DNA of 64,000 nt from Liquidambar formosana (lineage: Eukaryota; Streptophyta; Magnoliopsida; Saxifragales; Altingiaceae), in assembly GCA_039720395.1 (NCBI GenBank), contig CM077827.1:19705602-19769601 (forward strand), given 5' to 3'. Below are positions 36,935-51,575 of this stretch, in pieces. The stretch's first letter is position 1. Each line of letters opens with the position of its first letter. Both the position numbers and the translations under genes were made by a program. A model generated the notes under the pieces. The model saw only the letters and a list, made by a program, of their open reading frames with translations, was not told the DNA's origin and did no database searches.

Positions 36935-37440
36935 GGTCTCAACCTCAATCTGCGAATCTGCATAAAATGCAGGAATGAGTTACGAATCCCATTAGGAAGA
37001 GAAGAATAATATAACGTTGATACATAGAATATTTTAAAGACAGTTATATAAGGCACAGAGTTTTAACAGATTTTCCATAAACTGTGTGGGTTTTGCATCA
37101 AATGTATCGTTTTCAAATCATGGTTCACAAAATCCGTTCTCACCCCAAAAACATGCAGGTCAAGAACTATATCACTCGTCGCTACTAACTCTTAGGGTAA
37201 CCAACCTTCGACGTCAGTCAAGCACGAAAATAACTATACCACAAGTTCTTCCCCGAGGGTTCTGAGGCTTTCACCCAAGGGCTCATGACTGGTATTTGCT
37301 CACTTCTGGGACTATTTTCAACCAAGGACCGTAAGCCCTAACCCGCATGATACAATCCGAGACCCGTGATCTCCACAAAATATTACCATGAACCAAATAG
37401 ATATATCCAATAACATTTTTCATAAATCATGTGAGGCACA
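36935..37440. other. Right flank of CACTA, probably an older LTR element
   Basis: No gene is seen. The composition (CCCGAGGGTTCTGAGG, CCCAAGGGCTCATGAC) resembles a Ty3-type LTR or untranslated leader, and it may continue the sequence broken at 17772-21128. Confidence 0.3.
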
Positions 37441-37449
37441 AATATTCCA

Positions 37450-37775
37450 CTCCATTGCTTTGTCGGTGGTAGTTTGTGGGTAATTTTTTTTCCTCTGGTT
37501 ATTGGGTATAGCTATTAGGTGGTGGTTTGTGTTCACTTGCCCTGGTAGCATTTTGAAGTTTGGATTTGTGTTGATTCAATCGTCTTTGTGTGGGATTGGG
37601 GCTTTGTTTTTTCCTGTGTAGCCATGTTATGGGTATGGGGTTTGTATTGTTTTCCCTGTGTAGCCTCGTTTCTGGTGTTTTGGTGGGGTTTGTTGCTCTT
37701 GTAGTTTTTGGATGTTTTCCTTATTATTTATCCTAATAAAATTTACCTTTTGCTGATTAAAAAAAATTAAAAAAA
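37450..37775 (+). mobile_element. LINE 3' tail
   Basis: A G/T-rich non-coding tail ends CCTAATAAAATTTACC followed by A-runs at about 37759-37775, the form of the other LINE tails here. A repeated TTTTCCCTGTGTAGCC-like segment occurs twice (37610 and 37645). Confidence 0.45.
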
Positions 37776-37779
37776 CACC

Positions 37780-38455
37780 CAATCCCAACCCAAGTTCAGA
37801 AAATATAACTCAGGTTGGTCGTGGGCAAAGGAACCTCGGGTTGAATATATGGTAGTTGTTTAGGTTGGATGGGGAATGGGAAGGAGGTTTTACCGTGGGA
37901 TTGAGCACTGGCTGGTTGACATCCGAACCTGCCCAACTCCTCGAGTTGGCCCCTAATCATTGACTATTAAGCGACTAAACCAACGATAATCAAATTTTGT
38001 GTAGTGCGTGCACCCACTAGCCAGTACTGTATTGAAGTTCATCTCAGAAGTTTTATTAATCCACAATATGAAATTGTTATTCTTAGTGTAGACACAAGAC
38101 AGTCTATCGATGCCATGGAGAATTAGCTGTCAATTAGAGGAACAAACATTCACGTCGAAACCATCCTCTACGACGACCTTTCTTGCTTCCAAATTCCTTC
38201 ATTCCCTTGTCTTGTTTCTTGATCTCTTCATTCCTCTTTTCCCTTTTTCTGCAGTCAGAAGCAATAAATGGAAAAGTTCAAAATATCAGCATCTCTCTTG
38301 ACATCATTCATGCATGCGGAAAGTTACTTAAAAATACCCAGGCTTTCCCTTCTATTTGATTTACAATGCAACATGCACCTATACAATTTAGTACAGGGGC
38401 AAAACAATTATTATAAATGTATATAGCAGTACGTTTCCTTAAATGCCCACCTTGC
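37780..38455. other. Unassigned spacer
   Basis: The first 180 bases have GGTTGG/CCAACC-like words, reminiscent of the word-repeat elements, but no ends could be set. The rest is plain intergenic DNA. Confidence 0.3.
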
Positions 38456-38460
38456 AGAAA

Positions 38461-38482
38461 CTCTCTCTCTCTCTCTCTCTCT
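38461..38482. repeat. (CT)n microsatellite
   Basis: An uninterrupted CT dinucleotide run. Confidence 0.9.
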
Positions 38483-38489
38483 TAATATC

Positions 38490-38998
38490 AAACGATTTTA
38501 CCCAAAAGAAAAGAGGGGTGTGGGGGGACGGGAAATTTTTTTTTTTTTGTTGTTAAATAGAAGGAGAGAGGGGAAATGGTGGATGCTGATGATGGACATG
38601 TTTCAAAAATAAGTAATTACTATACTCTGAACAAATATATAAATAAAACATTTGATTAAATTAAGCAGAATATAATTAGATTTTAAAATTTATTTAGTGT
38701 ACAAAATATTAAACAAAAATAAATAAATAAATCAAAAATAATTTTTAAAACATTCAGGTAAATACCAAAAAAAGAAACAGCCACATTAGTAAAGCCTGAA
38801 AATAAATCTATTAGAGACTTAAAATAAAACATTGAGGTATAAATTTTTGAAGCTTTCTTAAAACAAACACTCGAGTTTTCAACAGGACAATCCTTTACAA
38901 AGTGGTAAATGTGGCACCAAAATGTTAGAATAGTCAGTCCACGCAAATATATATAAGCCAGAGGATCTTTTTGAAAGGAACCAGATTCCTTCCTTCCC

Positions 38999-39030
<32 letters not shown>

Positions 39031-41220
39031 GTGTATGGGATTCCAAGGAAGTCGATACCATGGAATAATAAAGGGAAGTGGTAGGGTAAGGCACACCTTT
39101 ACAAACTGTTTGACATATTTGGTTTTCGAATTTTTAAAGTTGGCACCTATTCCCTGCATGGGTGGGTGTATACGAATCTATAGAGATATCTGTTTACGAG
39201 ACAAGATCCATTATTCTTGAAATGTTTGGTTGTTTGTTTTTTTTTTTCCCCAAGAATCCCAGTTATTCCCAGCAATGCTTGTTTGTCACCCAACTTAAAA
39301 GCATTTTCTAATATCAGTGACTGCTTTGGACTTCATGTTGAATTTGATTTCGGATAATTATGCAACTTACTTGAACTAGGGAATGAATTTAGCCAAAATT
39401 TGTCAGAACTTCGAACAAATGGGCAATACGGAGTATTTTTAATTTTTAATTTTTAATTTTATTAGTCACCCTAAAATTCATGTAGCTACTACACTCACAG
39501 TTGGTCATTTTCTGTAGAATAAAATCATGGTAAAACGAAAATTTTGGATCCTTCAAATTAAGTTGGCGGAAAGCATGGGGAATAGTTGCGAATTGAAAAC
39601 CAGGCCCAAATCCTAAACCATTCCACTACTCCCCTTTTTCGTAGATCTCTTAAGAAAGCCCAAAAGTTGTTGGATCATAAGTTAATACTTATTTTGTTAG
39701 ATATCGTTTCATCAAAATATATGTATATATATTGCTGGCTATAGTCTCTACATGCACCCCTCTTTGGAGGTCTCAAAACCATAATAGAAGTGTTAAATGT
39801 CCTATAGTATAGCAACTTAGCAGCTATCGAAGCCAGGTTAGGGGAACATATTGCCATATATTAATATAAGGTAAGATGAAACTCAATCTAAAAAGGAAAT
39901 AAAAATATGAAAATATATATATAAGAGAGATAGAGAGAGAGGAACATGAGGAATGTGCGAAGCCATTTTCTCTTACTTTATTTGGCTCGACCGTTTCTTC
40001 CCACTCTTCAATCATCCGTCCCCTTTTACTGTACAGCAGGAAAGCCCAAAATTATCAGCATCTCTCTTTCAGCACAAGAATGGCAAAAAAGATTCAGTGT
40101 CCGGCCCCAACTCACGTTTCGGACTGCATTAATTTGTATGATCCCTTTCTTTCTCCAAGCCCAATGGCATTTGTCATTGTTGGACCCAAAAGTTAGAACG
40201 GATTTCAATAGATAATAAATCCTAAATAACCCTCCTTGCATTAAACTCAATTAGGTTTTCAATAAAATTCTACCCTAGTCAGAATTACAGAACATGATGG
40301 GGCCCATTGTAGTTGATCACCATCAAAGGAAACGGCTGGCTTTGATTATCCAGCCATTTCCTTCCAATCAAGTTCATAGGACACCGATGTTACTCCTGAG
40401 AATGTTCTGAAGATGAATGTTTTGTTAAATTAGATGGCTCAAAAAGGAACTTGCTTAACCACAAAATTCACCCACCCACTCACTTTGATTGTTAACTGCT
40501 GAACGATGATGCCTTCAATGACTTGTATTTTTCTTTTTATTTTTATTTTTTGGTGAAAGAGACTAATGGGCTTCGGCCTAATGGCATTTCTTCCTCCGAT
40601 AAAGGTGAAAGGGTTTTTAGAGAATTGAAGATTCGACTAGGGGTGCGCATCTCTTACCTAGCAAAAAGAGAGGGGGAGAGATCCCAAAGAGATAGAGAGA
40701 CCCCTCTTGCTATGAAAAAATGAACGCCATCTCACTCATCAGTCGGCATATCCACACAATGTAGCTCCGCTCACTAAAAAAAGGTAGCCTCATCTCGTCC
40801 GTTGCTTCAGCAAATATTTAGGGTTGCATTAGGACCACCTAAGACTAACTCATCAAAACAAAACAAAATTTTGGTATTTTAAAATCAGTCTTTAGCTTGG
40901 TTGACCCACACGCGGCCACCCTTCCAGACTTACTTTGAAGTCCTTTTCCAATCTTTCAAAACAGAAGAAACAAAGCTTTGGGTACCATTTCCGACAGAGT
41001 TAGACTACTTGCCTTGAAGGCCCAGGAGGGTTCTTCTGGCTGCCCCGTGTTAGAGGAAGTTGCTCGTCCCTAGCCAAGAATTTTTAAGTTTTGGGGGTGC
41101 GGTGATACTATGGTAGCCAAGCCTATCAGGAAGATAACTTTTCAAATCTATCTTCTCTTCCTTGGCTGCTTGGGCATAGTGGTTAAGGGAAGCCCTCTCT
41201 CTGTAGGGCATTAAAATTAT
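38490..41220. other. Intergenic DNA upstream of the calmodulin 3' end
   Basis: No supported gene. A 158-codon open frame on the minus strand (38683-39159) reads through an (AT)n run at 39008-39031 and has no family features, so it is probably chance. The stretch also has a TTTTTAATTT tandem repeat (39436-39461) and a GA-rich run (39921-39941). Confidence 0.5.
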
Positions 41221-41226
41221 GAGAAT

Positions 41227-41227
<1 letters not shown>

Positions 41228-41260
<33 letters not shown>

Positions 41261-41303
41261 AAGAGAGAGTGAGAGAGAGACAGAGACAGAGACAGAGACA
41301 GAG
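41228..41303. repeat. (GA)n/(GAGACA)n compound microsatellite
   Basis: GA repeats are mixed with repeats of GACAGA over about 75 bases. Confidence 0.9.
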
Positions 41304-42070
41304 CATGCTAGCAATCAAACCACCTATCACAGCAAGCTACTACTGAAAACAGTAATATTAAGTTATTAACAGTTATTTGATGTATAAGAGTTATTTGACG
41401 TATAAGAGTGAAACATCGAAGATCACTTGCCCAACAATAAAATAAAATAAAAACATCGAAGATCTAATGCACCCATATCCAAAAAGATGAAATTTCATCC
41501 TGATTTGTATCAGCTATCAGAATAAGAGCAAAAATGGAGTCAAAGCAGGCCTACCCCGAAAGCTGATAGTAAATCAATAAGAATTCATCTAATACAGCCA
41601 CCAGTTCAAAAACCATGTTGAGTTCTCCTACATATATAAACACCAACAAATCCAAGGCACGCACAAACAATTAAAAATATTCCTACAGACAATAGAAACA
41701 GTAAATTTTGGAATATTAACAAAATTAGTCAACCACAAGCAAAAACATCGGATTTCCCAATTGTTCTAGGTTCATAATACCAGAGGTAAGAAGCAATACC
41801 AAACGAAAAAAAGGAAGCCGCTAACAACAACCCAAACTATTAGAGCAAGAAACAGAGAGCAAACAAGCAAATACTAAAGAACAGTACTACCAAACAAGGC
41901 AAACAGGAGAACAGAAAACCACCCAACAAAAGCTAATAATACCAAATGAACGCGTCCTACTGCAGAATAGAAATCTCATCAAACTTATCTGCCCTGTTTC
42001 CTTTTTGTTTTCCATTTTTTTTGTCTTTTTGTTTTTTTAGTTTAAATTTTTGGTTTTAGTTGATGGGTCC

Positions 42071-44416
<2,346 letters not shown>

Positions 44417-44560
44417 TATTTTTCTTTCTGCGAAAGAGGATCGATGAACGAAATAGAGAGAGAGAAAGAAATCGAAAAGACTGGAGAAAACAAGAGGAAA
44501 ACGGGCCTTATGATCTGTCTCTTCTTTGAAGAAAATTATGAGGGTATATATAAGGGGAGC
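44417..44560 (-). promoter_or_regulatory. Calmodulin core promoter and 5' leader
   Basis: On the minus strand a TATATATA box at about 44553-44545 lies roughly 130 bases upstream of the ATG. A pyrimidine-rich leader with CTTTCTCTCTC follows, typical of plant housekeeping genes. The transcription start would be near 44515. No in-frame upstream ATG lies close to the start. This is inferred from motif position only. Confidence 0.55.
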
Positions 44561-44954
44561 TGGGCAGAGGGGCAGAGGGCATCTGATGCTCTCTCCTCTC
44601 TGGACGTGATCCCTTTTCTCCAACGCTAAATTTCTAATCTTACTATTTTACCCTTTATACATTTCCTCCTTTTTTTCCTTTCTTTAATTTTATTCCCACC
44701 CAGAGTCTACCGGCTAGATATAATTGGTATTTATTCTCTTTTCATAAAATAAAAAATAAAATACGGCGTACTTATTATCTTATTATTTTATAGCTTTTCT
44801 TTCTTTTTTATTTCCCTTATTTGGAAAAGGCTATTTACAATCCTCCCTTTTTTTCCTTTTTCCTTTTTATAATGTATAATATATCCTCTTTATTATGCAT
44901 GAATTCTCACTGGCCTCCATATATTCTTGGTCATATACGATTTCTTGACACAAC

Positions 44955-45046
44955 ATAATTTGCCACATAGTCATTGAACCCTATTTATATGGGGAGTATT
45001 ATAATTTGCCACATAGTCATCTAACCTTATTTATATGGGGAGTATT
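44955..45046. repeat. 46-bp direct repeat, two copies
   Basis: Two head-to-tail copies start ATAATTTGCCACATAGTCAT (44955 and 45001) and end GGGGAGTATT, with three differences. They lie about 0.5 kb upstream of the calmodulin start. Confidence 0.9.
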
Positions 45047-45751
45047 ATTCTCAATACCCCTGTTTATCCGATGTGGGATAAAGTTTCAATAAAACAATAT
45101 AGATAGAGAACCACACAAGAGTTCCATAACATAAATTTCATAGCCAAATTCAAAAGTAATATCATATGTGATTAGTCAAAGCATTTTAAATTTCTTTTCC
45201 TTTGATGGTGTTTGCTAACATCATCCCTTTTCCATTGACTAGTGCATATGATTAGAATTTAATGTTCCTTTCTTTCTATTTTTGGATGATCATACAGCAG
45301 TTCAACAACAGCATGTTAACATGAAACTTGAATTAATTTTCTTTGTAACAAATCACGCTTATAAAGAGAGGTCCTAGCATAATAAGGGCACCTAAAACTA
45401 ACTTAATTTAAGGGAAACGTTTTATACACCATATGGATCCCACCTATTGAAGTAAATGCAACATTTTAGAATAAATAAAAACGGCTTGTTCTTCTCATAA
45501 ATTACCTTTTTGGCAACTAACACTTCACCTGGTAAATCAAACTAGTATACGAAACTGGTTTTATTGTCATTTTCCTTAATTTATAATACACCATTGTAAA
45601 CCAAGCACAATGCGAGCATGAGAGAGGTCATATAATGAGAAAGTTTATATTTAAAAAAGAAAAATGAGGTCATCCACTTGATGGTCTGGCTTAGGGTGAG
45701 AGAGAAGATAAGATGACATTAGGGCGCATGGATATTAATAGAAGATGTGAA

Positions 45752-45798
45752 TGTGTGTGTGTGTGTGAGAGAGGGGGGGGGGGGGGGAGAGAGAAGGT
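45752..45798. repeat. (GT)n(GA)n(G)n compound repeat
   Basis: GT repeats run into GA, then a run of G, then GA again. Confidence 0.9.
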
Positions 45799-46779
45799 TC
45801 CATAGTATAGTAAAAGAGAGAAAATAAAAAAGATTAGAGGAATATACAAATGCACGAACCCAACATTTGGGGAGAGAAAACAAAGATCGTTCAGGTGGTT
45901 AATTTGAATGAAATACATTATTTTGAAAGTGAAAAGCCCCTTGGCTTAGAATATATAGTGCAGATGTAATTTGCTGACTAAGAGCATGAGATGGACAGCA
46001 TTTGCCCTCTTATTATGCAAAATGGGATGAATGACATGAGTACTACAGTGATAGCCGATAGATCGATAACGTGTTAATATAGAATTCAAAGGGCAAGCCG
46101 ATCATCATTTGACGCATGTGTAAATCTTTTTTTTTTTTAATTTGGAAAAAGATATAAACCACGTATGAGGGTTTTTTTTTTTTATTGTGAATGTTTAAAA
46201 GAAGCAGTTAAGTAACATATATAAAATAGGGAACAATTCAAAGCAAAGACGTGTGTAATAAGCAATTTGAGGTGGTTATCCATGCCTTTAGGCAATAGTG
46301 GAAGAAAGTTTTGGCAAATTCCATATAAAGCGAGCACATTTGAAGAAGACAAAAACTATTCATCAGCTACAAAACTACTTAGACTCAAACCAAGTTCTGA
46401 CTTTATCTTAGATTAGGTTTAGGATTAGATTGAGTGCAAGTATGTTCATCGTGCTAAGGCCTCGTGATCGTATTCTTGATTATAATTTAGATTAGTTTCT
46501 CTAATTCAAGTTGCATATATCGAGTTCATCCAACTACACCAAATTTGGAGGTGTTTGATCATCGATTGCTCCTTGGATTGAAACTTTGTGTGTATCGCTT
46601 ATTATATTGGTATTTAAATAATAAAAGTTATATTTGGTTCAAATTCAAATTCTTGTTTTTCTTTTATGGATTGTTTGGTGAATTATAAAGTCTTCTTTAT
46701 TGATGTAATTCTATTATTAACACAATTACCTTATTAGAAGTTAGTCTAACAATTGACTCTGACTTTAAAAATTGACCAA

Positions 46780-47111
46780 AAGTGAAAGGGAAAATTCTTT
46801 TTGGCATGCCTTTATTTATTACAACTTCAAAGTGCAAGATTTATGCGAAACATTATTTTTGGCACACTAGTGAGACACTAGGCAATAAGAAATGCCATAA
46901 ACAAGACATGGTCAAGGAAAGTGTATTGTTGAACATCGAATGGATCATGAATTGGAAGCCTTACTAGAGGCTATGAATTATAAGCCAAATAGGGATATTG
47001 AAACTTTGAGAATGAGGATCAACAATGATGACCTTGGTCAACAAATAGAAACTCTACATATAAAAGGTTATAATCATATTTTAACACAAATTTTAGAGTT
47101 TCTAAAGTCTT
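46780..47111 (+). pseudogene. Gag-like coding fragment, uncertain
   Basis: An open frame at 46940-47164 has a charged, helical first part (LEALLEAMNYKPNRDIETLR, then MRINNDDLGQQIETLHI). It is cut by an LTR start at 47112. After that LTR (48418 on) a related-looking frame continues with EIGNQMRQTIGKLVN and a Pro-rich run. I suspect a retroelement gag split by the LTR, but I recognise no family motif. Confidence 0.3.
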
Positions 47112-48416
47112 TTGTTAGTCCTAAGGTCTCAACAGCTCAACTTTTGATGATAACAATACAATAGTGTTTAAGTTGCTAATTGTAAATTGAATTTTAGATT
47201 AAGATAGGGCATTAAAAGAAATCCATTATGCAATCAAGTTTAAAAAGGAAACTAAGCACTCATAACTTCAAGACATGGACATGGAACCTCAAAAGAACAA
47301 GGATTCAACTACTTCGTCCAACTAGCATCATGAACAAATCTTTCTAACACTTCAAGAGAACATCAATTGCTTATTTCTATTATATTTTAGTGTTAGGATT
47401 ACTTTTGTAAGGTTGTTCTCATGATTGCTACTCACTTTCTTAAGGGCTATGGGTTAAGATTAAGTAGACTTAATTGAAGAAACAAAAGACCACTATTGAT
47501 AAGGGAATTTGTCTATAAAAAGACCATGAACCTTTGTTGATTTATTCCTATTTCTAAAACAAAGTTTTCAGATGACTGAAAATTGTTTCAAACGTCTAAA
47601 AGTGACCTTTCAGATGACTAAAAGAGTTTTAGACAACTAAAAATCAGCCTGATCACTTGCTTTATAACTGTGTTTTCTCAAACGTCTATTTCAAACGACT
47701 GAAAGAACTTTCAAACTTTAGAAATCCTGTACTGACACATAATGACGAGTTTTTTAAACAGTATTTTGAGCATTAAATGCCCACCAAACCTTCTTTCCCA
47801 GCATTTATTGCTAGAAAACGGTCATATTAGACCTAAGAGCTATTTATACACAATTTGAGTTCTTTAATGAATATTCATTAAGATTTAACAAACAAGTTCA
47901 TATCATTTACTCTCAAACCCTAGAAAGATTCAAGTAAACGTTCATTATGAAACCAATCATCAGTTGAGAGAGCTTTTATTGCTGTGTTAGTGTACACGTT
48001 ATCTACACTTTGAGAGAGAATCTTTTGTACACAAAAAGATCAACTCAAATCATCTTGTAATCAAGGGTTGTGTGAACACTAAATTTGAAGCACTTGAAGA
48101 GTATCTTGTGCAAATGTTGGTAAAAAACACTTGTGGTTGTAAAAGGTTTGATTTTCACCCGTAAAGAGATTAGAATAGTAGATTATGGAATCCTCAAACG
48201 AAGCTTTTGGGGAGAGGACATAGGCAGAGAAGCCGAACCTCGTTAAAACACTGTTTGCAATATCTCTTTCTCATAGTATTTATTACTTATATTCTTGATT
48301 ATTTTGAGTTTCATTATACTTGCAATAACTATGCTTGAGATTGCATTAAAGTCCATTAATAGCTTATAATCATATTCACCCCCTTCTAGGGATGTCTACT
48401 TGGAGTTTACACCATT
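47112..48416 (+). mobile_element. LTR, diverged relative of the solo LTRs
   Basis: It starts TGTTAGTCCTAAGG and ends ACACCATTAACA. It shares the TTTTGATGATAACAA block, the CCCAGCATTTATTG block and the ACGTTATCTACAC/TTTGTACACAAA part with the LTRs at 27077 and 32617. The palindromic words are replaced by CAGATGACTGAAA/CAAACGTCT words (47568-47710). No target duplication was found, so the limits are slightly uncertain. Confidence 0.6.
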
Positions 48417-48419
48417 AAC

Positions 48420-49465
48420 AAGAGAAATTGGAAATCAAATGAGACAAACAATTGGGAAGTTGGTAAATACTTTGACTGAAACGGTATAATTACCGCCCCC
48501 ACCACTACTGCCTCCACTCAAAGGTCATAGTAACGACTTTCAGAGAAGGAATGAAATGAATTGAAATGGTTTGGCCAATGAGAATAGCCCATTTGTTTAT
48601 ATATAAAAACCAAAAATAGGTGAAAATAACCCACTTGAATTCAAACTCAGGGGGTTAGTGAATAGGCCTAGTTAAATCTTAGTTTAATAACCATTTCTTC
48701 AAATAAGAATTAATCCTATGAACAAAAATGACATTGGGGGGTTGAATGGACCAAGTTAGGCTGATATCGATAGGAATTATCAAACACAGGACTCTTTGTG
48801 CAACAACCAATGATAATAGGAAGAGATTAAGTTATTGATCTCATCTTAGAAATATAAAGAGACTCAAACACCTACGTACAGGAAGTCATATCGATTATTG
48901 AGAATGGATAGATAAAGCATAAGTACTTGTGAGGTATTAAAGTATCTATACTCGGTTCTTTGGAAATGATAATCAGACTACTTTAGAATACATAATAGGT
49001 TCACAAATCAATGTAAGGAAGTGGCTAATATTGACTTTCTTGAATTAAGACTTTTTCTAAGTTTATTATATGAATTTGCTTTTTCTTATTTTTGTGAATT
49101 ACAACCTAGATCGATACATAATTGACAACAAATGAAAGAAGTTTCCGTACTCAATTTTTATTTTATTTTATTTATTTAATTGTGTCTAAATTTTTAATGG
49201 AAGATCTTATTGGATTAACGTAAAGGTTTGATGAAAAGCATGCCCAATTCATTACTCAAATTAAAAAATAAAAAAATAAAAAATAAAAAAGAAGAAGAAG
49301 CAAGAAATAGGTTTATAATTAGTTTTCTAGTACTAGAATTTATTAGATCAATTAGCTTAGAATGGGCTTTAATTGGAACTTTGAAAAAAATTTGACGGAG
49401 TAGAGTTCAAAGACTTTTTAAATTTAACTACCAAGTAACTAATTAATAACTACTAAAGTGACTAA
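48420..49465. other. Unassigned spacer
   Basis: A Pro-rich frame at 48490-48520 may be gag-like; otherwise AT-rich DNA without recognisable content. Confidence 0.35.
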
Positions 49466-49873
49466 GTGCTTGTTTGGATCCACTTCTGGGCAGCCTAAAC
49501 GCGCTTCTGGGCTATCAAACAGGCTTTTGGATGTGTTTGGGTAAAATAAGGAGAAGAGCTTATTGGGTTAGAAGCACGTTTGGGCCAAAGTGGGGAGACC
49601 CCAGCTTCTCCATAAACGCAGCCGGGAAGCCCAATTGCTGGTTTAATGAAAATTTGGAAATACCTCAAATGCCCTTACCTTTTTAACATGATAAATATTA
49701 AATGTCTAATGTATCCTGGACTTCTCTTTAACGTTGATTTGTCTCCTGTGCTGAAACAAAGGAAGCTTGAGGAAACCCTTCTCTCTCTTATCTCTCCCAT
49801 CTCTCTGACGACTTTGAAGGCTCACCAGTCGATGCTCCAGCGACTTGTACACACAGACACAGTGAGAGAAAAA

Positions 49874-49996
49874 ATGGCGATCCCAATCCCTTCACGGCAG
49901 CTCTTCATCGACTGCGAATAGAGAGAACCCATCAAGAAGAGACGCATCCCCATCATCAATCCTGCCACCGAACAGATCATCGGTACCCCATCTCTA

Positions 49997-50027
<31 letters not shown>

Positions 50028-50450
50028 GTATCGCTCCCGTTTGGTTGCTAAGAAAGCTGAGGAAAACAGATAAAATCCAAAGCTATTACTCTGTTTGGTC
50101 TCTAAGAGAATGTAGAGAAAGAGAAGTCTAATTTTTGTGAAGTGGGAAAGCTAAAAACCCCTTGTACTCAACTAAGCCTAGTTTAGATAGTATGTCTAAT
50201 TTATTTTTATTTTTATTTTTTGCACCCAAAAAAAAAAAAAAACGGGTAGTTTTAGGGAAGTGGGTTTAAGTTTTATATCCAATCTGATTTTTGGAGAGGT
50301 TGTTGAATGTGTGTTTTAGGAGACATTCCGGCTGCTACTGCCGAAGATGTGGATGCTGCTCAGAGAGCCATGGCCAGGAACAGAGGGAAAGATTGGGCAT
50401 CGGCGTCAGGGGCTGTTCGCGCCAAGTATTTGCACGCTATTGCTGCTAAG
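49874..50450 (+). pseudogene. ALDH10: ALDH10 (aminoaldehyde/betaine-aldehyde dehydrogenase) fragment
   Basis: The fragment has the first two exons of an ALDH10-type NAD-dependent aminoaldehyde dehydrogenase. Exon 1 (49874-49982) reads MAIPIPSRQLFIDCE, then a stop, then REPIKKRRIPIINPATEQII. Relatives have GEWRE here, so TGG (Trp) became TAG and Gly became Cys. A GTACCC donor follows. Exon 2 (50330-50450) follows an acceptor TTTTAG and reads [14 protein letters not shown], then [20 protein letters not shown] and AIAAK, ending at a GTATCT donor. It is about four residues shorter than relatives after VDAA. Only about 80 of roughly 500 residues remain; the catalytic Cys and Glu domains are absent. 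The retained intron shows the source was genomic DNA, not an mRNA. It lies inside a Harbinger-type element. Confidence 0.85.
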
Positions 50451-50626
50451 GTATCTGATGTGGCTATTTGTGATCTATTATTGTTGACATAGTTTGGGTT
50501 TAGATTGAAAAATTGATTTTGTTGTTTGTTTAATTCTGTTTCTCGTGGGCTGTGTTGCCCCCTTGCTCAAAACATAGTGAATTACTGTCTGAATCTTTTT
50601 CTTTTTTTTTTTCTTTTTGGGGACAG

Positions 50627-50850
50627 CAACGATTTCCTGGTCAAGGAACCTTGTAGGGACTCTCCTCACACAGGAGTGAAATTTATTATGGAAATACTTC
50701 GTGTGATAGAGCGCACATTTGATGTGTGGAAGGCACGGTAGGCAATCTTGGATAACATGCCTAATTATAAGATTGGCACACAAATAGTGGATGATAGTGT
50801 GATGGGAGTTATTCATGATAATATTACTAGAGAGCTTATGGGTATGTAGA
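50627..50850 (+). pseudogene. PIF/Harbinger transposase C-terminal fragment
   Basis: The frame contains RVIERTFDVWKAR, a stop, then AILDNMPNYKIGTQ and VIHDNITRE. This matches the end of the Harbinger DDE nuclease (relatives read NVIERTFGVWKARW, ILRNMP-Y, TQ, IHN-IR). The stop falls where Trp is expected. It supports the superfamily call from the ends of the enclosing element. Confidence 0.7.
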
Positions 50851-51575
50851 TGCCAAATTATTGTATTAACCTTCTTTTTTCTTTTTGTTTTTTTGGGTAG
50901 AAAGACAATTTCAAACTATAGGTATATTGAGCAAAACAGTTGACTTCTAATTTTGGCATGATTGTCTTTTTAAGTTATAGAGAAATGTCATATTATTGTA
51001 TTATCATTTTATTATTAGTATTATTATTTTAATTATTATATATATATATTTATTGTGAAAAGTCAACTCCAAACTATGGTATTTTTCAACAAAATATTTG
51101 ACTTGTAGTTTTGGTATGATCCTCTTTTAAAGTTATACACTTTAATAAAATTACAGTAAAAGCACTTTTATTGCCAAACAAGCTAAATAAGCACTTATGG
51201 TAAGGGTAATAGTGTCATTTCAGGACTACAAGTCACTTCAGGACTTTACTTGCCAAACAAGTAGAAAAGCACTTTCAACATCCAATAGCACTTTTGAAAT
51301 ACATTTCCCAAACGCAACATAGTAGACAATTAGAAGCACTAGCTTCCACTTCTCTTCTTCTACAGCAAAAGCTCTAAAAGCCACAGTGTTCCCAAACGAG
51401 CCCTAAGTATGAATCACTTTTGTTAGAAGAATGCCAAAAAATAAATTATTCTTTTAGGATTTATTATCAAAACCCAAATCAAGAAATCGATGTAGTTGAG
51501 TATATGGAGAGAAATCCTATAGTCTATGCTTTTGACACCTTGATTCTCAAATATATATTATAGGGTATAAATTAT

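Larger units (their letters stand above)
44640..46750. other. Intergenic DNA upstream of calmodulin
   Basis: AT-rich spacer with a 46-bp direct repeat, a GT/GA/G microsatellite and no coding domains. It should contain the distal calmodulin promoter. Confidence 0.45.
49466..51403 (+). mobile_element. PIF/Harbinger-type element with captured ALDH10 exons
   Basis: This 1938-bp element is flanked by TAA (49463-49465 and 51404-51406), the 3-bp target typical of PIF/Harbinger. The inverted ends are GTGCTTGTTTGGAT on the left and, inward from the right, GGGCTCGTTTGGGA (10 of 14 match). It contains a decayed piece of Harbinger transposase (50690-50845) and, upstream, two exons plus the intervening intron of a plant aminoaldehyde dehydrogenase. 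It would be non-autonomous. Confidence 0.7.

Noticed and set aside
38683..39159. 158-codon open frame on the minus strand
   Set aside because: It reads through an (AT)n microsatellite (IYIYIYIC) and has no family features or supported start; most likely chance in AT-rich DNA.
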